Below are positions 14,562 to 21,881 of a stretch of 29,406 nt of DNA, piece after piece; positions within the stretch are counted from its first letter, which is position 1; each line of letters starts with the position of its first letter. Under the pieces are notes generated by a model. The model had not been told where the DNA came from. It made no database searches and saw only the letters and a program-made list of their open reading frames with translations. This DNA is from Acetobacter sp. CAG:977. GTDB taxonomy: Bacteria > Pseudomonadota > Alphaproteobacteria > CAAGCB01 > CAG-977. The position numbers were made by a program, and so were the translations under genes. The stretch covers positions 1-29,406 of the forward strand of contig HF994926.1 of assembly GCA_000434295.1 (NCBI GenBank), given 5' to 3'.

Positions 14562-16904
14562 TCATTTTCTGTCGTATTCATCGTCAATAAAGTCTTCGTA
14601 ATCGTCATCATCCAAATCTTCGTCGTCTTCATCCTCGTCATCGTCGTCATCATCGTAATCTTCATCATCCAAATCTTCGTCGTCCAGATCTTCGATATCG
14701 TATTCTTCGTCTTCCATATCGTTTAATTCGTCTTCGTCGACGTCATTTTCTTCGTCTGCGATATCGATCAACCCTTGCAAAGCACTGACGTCGGAATCTT
14801 CGCGTTGAGCGACGACCCAGTACGGCACGTTCGGCGACGCCGGAATTTGGCATTTCTTGGTCATTTCTTTATCCAAGAACCAACGCGGAGCATCGGCCAT
14901 AATCGGGCGGTTCATATATCCTTGCATCAAAACGATTTGCTTTGTCGAGGGCAAGCTCAGCATTTGCGACGCACCGATAACGGCGGTTCCCTGCAATGAT
15001 CTGGAAACGTTTTTGGAGAACGGAGTTGCTTGTTTCGACCAACCTTCCGTACGGGATGAAGAAGCGATTTCAACGGTTCTTGTCCCGATCATTTTTTCGA
15101 AACGCTGAGCCGTTTGTTCGTTGTTTTGCGACAATACGATTTTAGCCGCCGTCGTGGAAATAATGGTTTCCAGATCGTCTTTTCCGTATTGTCCCGAGAT
15201 TTGGCCCAAATCTTGTCCGATCAGCAGGTAAGACACTTTTTGACCGCGTCCGACGGCGGGGCCGTCTTTAACGGCGCCCAGTTTAGGCATTTGCGGGAAT
15301 TCGTCGAGCACGAACAACGTGGGGAACGGACCTGTTTTTCCGCCGTCCGCCTGCGGGAAGTTCGGCGGGTTTGCAATTAAGAAGTTTGACATTAATTCGA
15401 CGAACGTTCCCGTAATAATATTTAATGCGCGGGCATCGACTTGGTTCACTGACAAATAGACGGCGATAGATTTCATTTCGCCCGTGATGGGGTCTTTCAT
15501 GCCGCGCAAATCGCGAAAGATGAAATCGCTCATTTTTGTTCTGGCGCGCACGGCGGAGTTTTTAAAGATACCGATACCCGTTAATGCTGTTGACAAAATA
15601 GAACCGCGTTCCTTATCCGGCGTTCCCGACAACTGGTTTAATTCGACGACGGCGCGGTGGGCATAGCCGTATTTTTTGCATTCGGCGACGGCTTGATCCA
15701 ACATATCGCGCATCGGGTCTGCCAAAGCGGCCATTTGGTCGCCTTCTTCGGTACGTTTTTTAATATCGGCGGCCATTTGCATTTGAGCTTCGGTCAGCCA
15801 GTCCAGAATCATGGCGATGCAGGGTTCACCGCCGACCCAGTATTCCGGCAACATTTCCCACGTACCGATGGGGACGTAATTTTCAAGGGTTAACGTGCCG
15901 TTTCTTAAATTATCCAGAGCGCCGGCGGCATCGACGTCGGACATATCCAGATAATAACCTTCCAACACTTCGCGGTCTTTGTCGTCAAGGGCGCCTTCAT
16001 AAAGTTTTCCGATGAAATAATCGTTTGCGCGGGCGCGTTCGCATTTTCCGACGACAAAGTGGATAAAGCCCGTCAAGGCGTTTCGACCTGTTTTTGCCCA
16101 GTGCGGGTCGGCGCCGCCTTTAGGTTCTTCGACCAGCACGGTCACCATACTGTCGACGTACATGTCGCGGGCGGGGCCCATCGGCGGCAGACACGAAGCG
16201 GATAAGGGGTTCCAGCTGGGGTAATAGATCCCTTTATCGGGTTCGTCTTCGGCACCCCAGTTAATGACGAACACGGGGCCGATGGTTTGGCGATAGCCTG
16301 TTGTTTTAAAGCACAGTTCGGGTTTCGGGTCATTAACGATAATGCTGATATTGTTTGATTCAAAGATGGTAGGCATAACGACGCCGACGGTTTTACCGGT
16401 TCCCGGAGGCGCCAACACCAGCACGGACAGCGTTTCGGGCAATCGGAGCAATTTTCCTTTCCAGCGACCCAGCACGATGATAAAGCCGTCGAACAACCCC
16501 ATTTTTTTGATATCGGCATAAGTTGCGATGCGCCCGCTGCCGTGGATTTGAGAAATCCATTCGTGGGGGTTCATGATCAGCCCTGTTACCAGAATGACGA
16601 AAAAGGCAAAGAACGGCAGCATGGGCAGGTAAAGCGGGACGCTGAAGCCGCCGGTATAATTGTAGAGCTGTTTAATCCAGTTCCAATAGGTTGTTCCGAG
16701 CGCCAAAGGATCGAGAGCGATTTTTTTGATGAATTTCCAAACATATTCCAGAGTTGTTTGGCTGATACCTTTCCCGATCAGGACGGACATGGCGAAACAA
16801 GCCACGGAGAGGACGAAAAACGTTACGCAGGAAATGGCGACCGTTGCGATACACCAATTGACTGCGGCATCTCTTTCTGCCCATTCATCACCGCGTTTTG
16901 CCAT
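14562..16904 (-). CDS. virD4: VirD4/TraG-type type IV coupling protein ATPase with acidic tail
   Basis: 780-residue coupling protein that recruits substrates to a type IV secretion system. Two N-terminal membrane helices (about 17-43 and 90-111) are followed by the ATPase core: HGSGRIATYADI (121-132), Walker A APPGTGKT (165-172), NDPKPEL (191-197) and Walker B LFVLDEFPQM (530-539), then GRGQKVSYLLIGQDLGQI (552-569) as in VirD4/TraG. The last 64 residues (717-780) are almost wholly Asp/Glu. An acidic end could hold effectors or basic partner proteins, as C-terminal tails do in VirD4 and DotL. AAGGAG lies 10 bases before the ATG. It begins the transcript that also carries the HNH-like and SUKH genes. 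No relaxase is present nearby, so protein export is as plausible as conjugation. Confidence 0.92.
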   Translation of the reverse strand: MAKRGDEWAERDAAVNWCIATVAISCVTFFVLSVACFAMSVLIGKGISQTTLEYVWKFIKKIALDPLALGTTYWNWIKQLYNYTGGFSVPLYLPMLPFFAFFVILVTGLIMNPHEWISQIHGSGRIATYADIKKMGLFDGFIIVLGRWKGKLLRLPETLSVLVLAPPGTGKTVGVVMPTIFESNNISIIVNDPKPELCFKTTGYRQTIGPVFVINWGAEDEPDKGIYYPSWNPLSASCLPPMGPARDMYVDSMVTVLVEEPKGGADPHWAKTGRNALTGFIHFVVGKCERARANDYFIGKLYEGALDDKDREVLEGYYLDMSDVDAAGALDNLRNGTLTLENYVPIGTWEMLPEYWVGGEPCIAMILDWLTEAQMQMAADIKKRTEEGDQMAALADPMRDMLDQAVAECKKYGYAHRAVVELNQLSGTPDKERGSILSTALTGIGIFKNSAVRARTKMSDFIFRDLRGMKDPITGEMKSIAVYLSVNQVDARALNIITGTFVELMSNFLIANPPNFPQADGGKTGPFPTLFVLDEFPQMPKLGAVKDGPAVGRGQKVSYLLIGQDLGQISGQYGKDDLETIISTTAAKIVLSQNNEQTAQRFEKMIGTRTVEIASSSRTEGWSKQATPFSKNVSRSLQGTAVIGASQMLSLPSTKQIVLMQGYMNRPIMADAPRWFLDKEMTKKCQIPASPNVPYWVVAQREDSDVSALQGLIDIADEENDVDEDELNDMEDEEYDIEDLDDEDLDDEDYDDDDDDEDEDDEDLDDDDYEDFIDDEYDRK

Positions 16905-16946
16905 TTTTTACCAGCTCCTTAATTCAAAACAAAGATATACCTTTTT

Positions 16947-16975
16947 AGTATAAAAGCAATCAGATGAAAATCCAA
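16947..16975 (-). promoter_or_regulatory. Promoter of the coupling protein-HNH-SUKH operon
   Basis: TTGGAT (-35), 17-base spacer, TATACT (-10) on the minus strand, about 42 bases before the coupling protein ATG, within an 80-base intergenic gap. Confidence 0.6.
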
Positions 16976-16984
16976 ATATTTTCC

Positions 16985-17938
16985 TTATTTTTCGCGGTTA
17001 ATATCCGCATTCGGAAGCATACAAAACATTACTTTTGCCTTGCGCCAGGAAAGGGGAGGATTTTCCCAAAAAGTCAGTTTATCATAACGGGAAAAATCAA
17101 GAATCCCCGCTTGTATTTTTTTGATTTCTTCGGCAGCTTGTTCATCGCTCAGATCGCGATAAAAACCTTTGATGTTTTGACAGGCTCGATTTCTGAGTTT
17201 GCGTTTATAAAAAGCTTGGATAAAAAAACCGTTGGCTTCTTTCGGCGTGCACAAGATAACTGCCAAACGGGTCTTTTTCGCCCATTCGTCATAAAAAGTT
17301 TCTTTCCCGAATATGGTAACGCCGTCGCCGACATAAAGCATCTTTAACGATGCCGAAATGTCTTCCGTATCGTCTTCGTTGAAAAATTCGTCTTCAAAAG
17401 CGTCGCGTTCCAGTTCGGGAGGCTCTTCACGGGAAGCATAAAATTCTTCATCCGTAAATCCGCGTTTGTTTTCTTTTATGTTGTGCAGCAATTCGGAAAT
17501 AAAGTCTAAGCGGGCTCTTCTGCCGTTTTTAGAGTACGGCAGCGCGGGAACGAACAACAAAAACGACAAACACCCGAACGCTCCGAATACAACCGGCGCC
17601 GCCGGCAAAACCTGAGCCAGAAAATATCGAGACGACGCATGAAAGCCGTTTTCAAAAATATCATGGTACCATTGAGCGTACAGGGGCAGCAGAGAGAGCG
17701 GGGACAAAACGGACTGCTTTGCGAATTCGACTGCCGTTTTTATATTTTCCTCATTGATGCCGTTTAACAAGACATAGGTTAAGGCGAACGCCAAAACGGA
17801 CAAAAGGAAAAAAGGAATAAAGACTTTTACAAAGAAATTTGCAATCAGCCGAAAAGCCAAAAATGTCAACTCTTTCAGCAAACGCAAAATATCTTTGAGT
17901 ATTTTTTTGATTAAAGCCGACTTATCGAACCGGCGCAC
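16985..17938 (-). CDS. Two-TM protein resembling the coupling protein N-terminus, no ATPase
   Basis: 317 residues starting at GTG (GTG CGC CGG); a GGGGG ribosome site lies about 6 bases upstream and no better start exists. Two helices (about 35-58 and 108-132) flank a loop VEFAKQSVLSPLSLLPLYAQW that resembles the coupling protein's VWKFIKKIALDPLALGTTYW in the same place, suggesting a shared N-terminal membrane unit. There is no Walker motif. The rest is an acidic linker (about 165-195) and a globular cytoplasmic domain (about 197-317) not recognised. It lies immediately before the coupling protein gene, 51 bases after the previous gene in the operon. A role as membrane partner of the coupling protein is inferred. 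Confidence 0.68.
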   Translation of the reverse strand: MRRFDKSALIKKILKDILRLLKELTFLAFRLIANFFVKVFIPFFLLSVLAFALTYVLLNGINEENIKTAVEFAKQSVLSPLSLLPLYAQWYHDIFENGFHASSRYFLAQVLPAAPVVFGAFGCLSFLLFVPALPYSKNGRRARLDFISELLHNIKENKRGFTDEEFYASREEPPELERDAFEDEFFNEDDTEDISASLKMLYVGDGVTIFGKETFYDEWAKKTRLAVILCTPKEANGFFIQAFYKRKLRNRACQNIKGFYRDLSDEQAAEEIKKIQAGILDFSRYDKLTFWENPPLSWRKAKVMFCMLPNADINREK

Positions 17939-17989
17939 GCCAACCCCCTTTGTTTTTGTTCAGGATGCGCCTAAAAAGTAAAAAAAAGA

Positions 17990-19036
17990 TTAGCTTAACA
18001 CGGAAGAAACGTCGCGGAACAATCCGTCATCGGGGGGATCGACTCTGGATACCGCATCATTAACGGGTTTGATTTCCGCAGGTCCGCCGTCTTGGAATCG
18101 GCAAACCGAAACATGCAGTCCTTCCCATACTTCAAACATATCTTCGGCATTGATAATCGTGCCTTGTTTAACGACGACCATCGGTCTGACGTCAAGACCT
18201 CTGGCTTTGCCGGTCAGCTTTGGCAACAAAGCGTCTCTGGCGTTCAGAATAACGCGGACGGGAGAAATTCTGTGGTTGCTTTCAGAGAACCATAACGGCT
18301 CTTCATCATTGAAACGTTCTTCGTCCGCCAACCAGTCGCCGGCTTCGGAATCGACCAGACACAAAAGCAAATGGTCGTCGGCGACACCGACATAATCAAC
18401 GGTTTTCCCGGAAATTTTAACATCGGAAATAAGACGGTACCCGGCTTTGGAAAGAATCTCCGAAATGCTGCCGCCCGACGCCGAAGAAGAATGCGAAGGT
18501 GCAGGAGCCGGTCTGCTTTCCCGTTTCGGTTCGGGATTGGATTCGTGTTTTTCCGCATGATTGTGTTTTTTTGCATTATGTCTCGGAGCCTCTTCTTCAG
18601 GGGCTTTATCGATAGGTTTGATTTTTCCCGAACTGGCGCGTACGGCGGGCGGACGCGTTTGTTTATAGGATTTTTTTCGAGTCACTTTCGGTCGTGCGGA
18701 AGACTTTGCAGATTTTTTCTTTAGGCTTTTTAACAGCTTTATCGGGAACAAAAGAATCGCTTTGAACCAAGACACCCAAGAAATGGAACACAGAATTGTC
18801 CATCCGATGAACCACAGGGGGACAAGCATGAACAACGCAATGACGAAGCACCATTCCCGCGGTGTTTGAATGACCCATCCCTGCTGCCATTGATCCCAAA
18901 TATAGATCCAATGAGCTTTAGCCAGAATGTCAAACCCCCACAATCCGACGGTCAATCTTCGATACCAGAACAAATATCCCGGAGTCCAAATGCAGGCGAT
19001 GGTGAACAAACGCATCAAGGCGGCCAAGAATTTCAT
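17990..19036 (-). CDS. Two-TM protein with Pro/Lys linker and globular C-domain, paralog A
   Basis: 348 residues, unrecognised family. Two N-terminal hydrophobic segments (about 5-24 and 62-85, with more hydrophobic residues to 100) flank the loop FDILAKAHWIYIWDQWQQGWV. A basic, disordered Pro/Lys/Ser-rich linker (about 105-190) leads to a globular domain (about 195-348) with SKAGYRLISDVKISGKTVDYVGV, a layout faintly like nuclease-related (NERD/PD-(D/E)xK) folds but without the catalytic ExK. It is a paralog of the gene 28 bases upstream, sharing the W-rich loop and TPRE motif. AGGAG is 7 bases before the ATG. Its place in the operon suggests a role with the secretion coupling complex. Confidence 0.68.
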   Translation of the reverse strand: MKFLAALMRLFTIACIWTPGYLFWYRRLTVGLWGFDILAKAHWIYIWDQWQQGWVIQTPREWCFVIALFMLVPLWFIGWTILCSISWVSWFKAILLFPIKLLKSLKKKSAKSSARPKVTRKKSYKQTRPPAVRASSGKIKPIDKAPEEEAPRHNAKKHNHAEKHESNPEPKRESRPAPAPSHSSSASGGSISEILSKAGYRLISDVKISGKTVDYVGVADDHLLLCLVDSEAGDWLADEERFNDEEPLWFSESNHRISPVRVILNARDALLPKLTGKARGLDVRPMVVVKQGTIINAEDMFEVWEGLHVSVCRFQDGGPAEIKPVNDAVSRVDPPDDGLFRDVSSVLS

Positions 19037-19064
19037 TTAGGATCTCCTGCTCTTTTTGCGTTTT

Positions 19065-20228
19065 TCAAAAATCACTTCCGGTCTCCATTAATGCCAGAAT
19101 GGTATCCGCGACGGCATCGTTTATTTCCTGTGTGGAGGGCGATTGGGTTCGGATATAAGAGACTAAGGCGGCGACTTCGGGCAATTCGGAAGTTCGGCAT
19201 GATCCCGTTCTGAGAACTGACATATCCCAGCTTTCCAATTTTTCGATCAGTTCTTTTGTATTTTCGATTTTCCCGTGATCCAAGACCAGGCATGCATTTA
19301 CGGACAAAGAAGAATACTGGGGGAATTTTGAATAAAAGGTATCTCTCAGCTTGTTGCGAGCGTCCAGCAGGGGGCGCAAGGGCGAAGCCAAAGCGTCTTT
19401 TCCGTCTTTCCAAACGGGAATCTCTTCGTTTTCGCATACGGTCCATGAAGACCCGAGCTTTGGTCCTTCGGACATCAGGAAGATACTTTCGCCCGTAGCG
19501 GCGATTAAATTGGTATCATAAGAACCGATTTTCATTTCGCGAAAGATAAAAATGCCGCTTTTTTCCATTAATTCAGCCAAAGCAGACCATGCCTGCAAGG
19601 TTTGCAGTTTTTGATCTGCGGCAGGTTCTTGGGCATTGCCTGACGTACCGGCAGGACTCGAAGCCCGTTCGGGTATCGGTTCTTCAAAAGTCCCGGCATT
19701 TTGTGTCGGTTGTTGTTGATGCTGAGCCGGAGGTGTCTGTGTATGTGAGGTTTTTCCGCGCAGCTTATCGATTTTAGAAATTTTTTCTGCCGATATTTTG
19801 GGGACTTTATGAGTATTTTCGGCGGGCTGAGCTTTTTTTGCAGCCAAAGCGGCTTGTATATTTTCCGGACCTTTGGCAGCTTCAATTGATTTTTGAAGCA
19901 ATTTTTCGGCTTTGCGTTTTTTCAGCAACGTCAAAGGGAACAGCAAGACGGCTTTCCATGGCAGGATATATGTTAAGAACCATGCGATCAGCCACACGGG
20001 AATAACAGAGACAAGTCCTGCAAAAAACAACATTTCTCTGGGCGTATCCATCACCCATCCGGCATTCCACTTATTAATCAGGTAATGCCAATGGTTTTCT
20101 TTCAGGATATCGAAGCGCCAGCCGGCATAGAAGGCGAATTTGAATAAAAAGAAACAAACAGCGGCGCTGATCAGGCCGGAAAGCAAAAAGGCGGGTAAGG
20201 AAAGTTTCTTTTTCTTCACTTTATGCAT
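19065..20228 (-). CDS. Two-TM protein with Gln/Pro linker and globular C-domain, paralog B
   Basis: 387 residues, unrecognised family, first gene of its operon. Two N-terminal membrane segments (about 10-34 and 65-90) flank FDILKENHWHYLINKWNAGWVMDTPRE, matching the loop of paralog A. A low-complexity linker (about 105-210, rich in Lys, Gln and Pro) precedes a domain (about 215-387) with LMEKSGIFIFREMKIGSYDTNLI, corresponding to paralog A's C-domain, then a long C-terminal helix. No catalytic motif is evident. The ATG lacks a clear ribosome site (TTTGGG abuts it), and the predicted leader is only about 22 bases. Confidence 0.68.
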   Translation of the reverse strand: MHKVKKKKLSLPAFLLSGLISAAVCFFLFKFAFYAGWRFDILKENHWHYLINKWNAGWVMDTPREMLFFAGLVSVIPVWLIAWFLTYILPWKAVLLFPLTLLKKRKAEKLLQKSIEAAKGPENIQAALAAKKAQPAENTHKVPKISAEKISKIDKLRGKTSHTQTPPAQHQQQPTQNAGTFEEPIPERASSPAGTSGNAQEPAADQKLQTLQAWSALAELMEKSGIFIFREMKIGSYDTNLIAATGESIFLMSEGPKLGSSWTVCENEEIPVWKDGKDALASPLRPLLDARNKLRDTFYSKFPQYSSLSVNACLVLDHGKIENTKELIEKLESWDMSVLRTGSCRTSELPEVAALVSYIRTQSPSTQEINDAVADTILALMETGSDF

Positions 20229-20256
20229 CCCAAATTTTTACGGACATACAAAGCAG

Positions 20257-20284
20257 AATATACCAAATTTTTCAAAGATGCCAA
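20257..20284 (-). promoter_or_regulatory. Promoter of the paralog B/A/two-TM operon
   Basis: TTGGCA (-35), 16-base spacer, TATATT (-10) on the minus strand, 28 bases before the ATG of paralog B, and just downstream of the terminator of the preceding gene. Confidence 0.65.
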
Positions 20285-20308
20285 ACAAAACGCACGGTAT
20301 AAATAAAG

Positions 20309-20334
20309 AAAGGGGGAATTTTTATTCCCCCTTT
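20309..20334. terminator. Strong hairpin terminator after the basic repeat protein
   Basis: A perfect 11-base-pair stem (AAAGGGGGAAT with ATTCCCCCTTT) around a TTTT loop. On the minus strand it is followed by TTTCTTTATTT, so it should end the transcript of the basic repeat protein (stop 17 bases before it), separating that gene from the following operon. Confidence 0.85.
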
Positions 20335-20350
20335 TGTTTTGCATTGATAT

Positions 20351-21793
20351 TTATCGAGAGCCATCCCGTCCTCTTGCCGGTGCCCGCATCGGCGTTCTGG
20401 TCGGTCTGGATTGTGTCGCGGAACGCTGTTTCGAAGACGACCGTCCGATTTGTTTTGCCTTATTGAGCAATTTGTTTCTTTTTGCCTCCAGAGATTTAGT
20501 CGTTCTGGAATTTGAAGCTTCTTTTTCTTTTATGGTTCTGGCTTTGGCTGTTGCCTGTTTTGACGATTTTCGCTTGGCGCCGATTTGTTTCGGAGCCGTT
20601 TCCAAAGTCATTCCTTTGTTTTTATTTCCTTTTTTAGGCTGTCTTAAGGTGCTTGCCTGTTTATCCAAATCGATCAGTTTTTTATAATCGGCTTTTCCTT
20701 CTTTGGTTTTGCTATAGTTCGGATTTTGTTTTTCGGCGTTCGTTATTTTGTTTTCCAGGCGAACCTGCTGCTGTTTTACATCGTTCAAGGCCAATTTATC
20801 GTACAGCTTTTTACCTTCGGGAGTTTTTCCGAAATCAGGATTTTGTTTTTCTCCTTCGGTAATTTTCTTTTCCAAACGTTTTTGCTGGCGGCGCAGATTT
20901 CTCAGTTCAGGATTTTTTTCTTTTGAGATTGCCTTCTTTTTGGGGCGTTCTGCTTTGTCTCTAGTTTTTGTTTCTTTATTTTTCTGATCTTTTTCCGCTT
21001 GTTTCGGGCGAACTTCCTTTATATCGTTTGTTTTTGCTTTTTCGTCTTGAGCCGGACGTTGCTGAGCATCAGGAGGGAGATATTTATTCATCTTTTTCAG
21101 CAGATAATCGGTTAGAGAATATTTATCGCGAAAAGTTTCTTTTTCCTTTTGAGACACACGCGGAGCGGGAATTTTTATATGAAGATCTTTTTCTGTTTCT
21201 TTTTTTGTCATAAAAGTTCCTGTTTTGGTCCCGTCGGCTCTTGTGCGTTCAACGAAGAACATTTTTTCCAAAGTATCGATTTTCCCTCGACCGTCTTTTC
21301 CGATTTTCATTTGTCCGGTATTTCCGATTTCGATAACTTTCACGCCGTCTTTATCAAGGATAACCTGATTTTCGGACGGGTCGTTCGTACGGAATTTATT
21401 TGCGGCGTCTGTTTTGCGTTCCTGTTCGATTTCGCGGAGCTCTTTTTTGTATTCTTTACGAGCATCGTGCAGATCGCGAGCGAATTGGATGGGCATGCTC
21501 AACCGTTGGAATAAAGGCTCAATGTTCCCTAAGGTCAAAAGAGGGGAATCGGCCAACAGTTGGCAAAAGAAATTTGCGACATCGGGAGCGGCACGGATAC
21601 CAAAATTAAAAGGCTTTTTTTCCTTATCGCCGATACGACCTTCTGAATCGAGTTCGCCTTCGAAAGTCCCTTCTTTTTCGGCGCCGTTTTCGATGGTATT
21701 TTCCATATCTTCGGCATTTTCGCGTTCGGGCGTTTTTTCGGCACCGTTTTCAATCGTGTTTTCCGCGTTCGGGGTGTCTTGGGCATCAGTCAT
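20351..21793 (-). CDS. Highly basic, repeat-containing cytoplasmic protein of the T4SS locus
   Basis: 480 residues, no recognised family, no signal peptide or membrane helix. The N-terminus is acidic with an exact ten-residue duplication ENTIENGAEK (11-20 and 31-40). A helical segment follows (about 65-127), then a region with repeated Asp-Gly turns (148-190). The second half is extremely Lys/Arg/Gln-rich and contains two related units, RLEKKITEGEKQNPDFGKT (307-325) and RLENKITNAEKQNPNYSKT (346-364), probably coiled coil. The end (about 440-480) is Arg/Ser/Thr/Pro-rich. A strongly basic protein next to a coupling protein with an acidic tail could be a substrate or a DNA/nucleoprotein-binding partner; this is inference. 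GGAG lies 7 bases before the ATG. Confidence 0.72.
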   Translation of the reverse strand: MTDAQDTPNAENTIENGAEKTPERENAEDMENTIENGAEKEGTFEGELDSEGRIGDKEKKPFNFGIRAAPDVANFFCQLLADSPLLTLGNIEPLFQRLSMPIQFARDLHDARKEYKKELREIEQERKTDAANKFRTNDPSENQVILDKDGVKVIEIGNTGQMKIGKDGRGKIDTLEKMFFVERTRADGTKTGTFMTKKETEKDLHIKIPAPRVSQKEKETFRDKYSLTDYLLKKMNKYLPPDAQQRPAQDEKAKTNDIKEVRPKQAEKDQKNKETKTRDKAERPKKKAISKEKNPELRNLRRQQKRLEKKITEGEKQNPDFGKTPEGKKLYDKLALNDVKQQQVRLENKITNAEKQNPNYSKTKEGKADYKKLIDLDKQASTLRQPKKGNKNKGMTLETAPKQIGAKRKSSKQATAKARTIKEKEASNSRTTKSLEAKRNKLLNKAKQIGRSSSKQRSATQSRPTRTPMRAPARGRDGSR

Positions 21794-21825
21794 GGCTTTT
21801 CTCCGTCCTCTAACCGTTTTATCTA

Positions 21826-21854
21826 ATTATACAAAAGAAAAGCTTTTTTGTCCA
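21826..21854 (-). promoter_or_regulatory. Promoter of the basic repeat protein gene
   Basis: TGGACA (-35), 17-base spacer, perfect TATAAT (-10) on the minus strand, about 33 bases before the ATG. Confidence 0.7.
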
Positions 21855-21881
21855 GTTCTTAACAAAAGAATCATAAAGGCG

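Noticed and set aside
14575..14760. GAT/GAA-rich low-complexity DNA as a microsatellite or CRISPR-like array
   Set aside because: It is in frame and encodes the acidic tail of the coupling protein; there is no repeat-spacer pattern.
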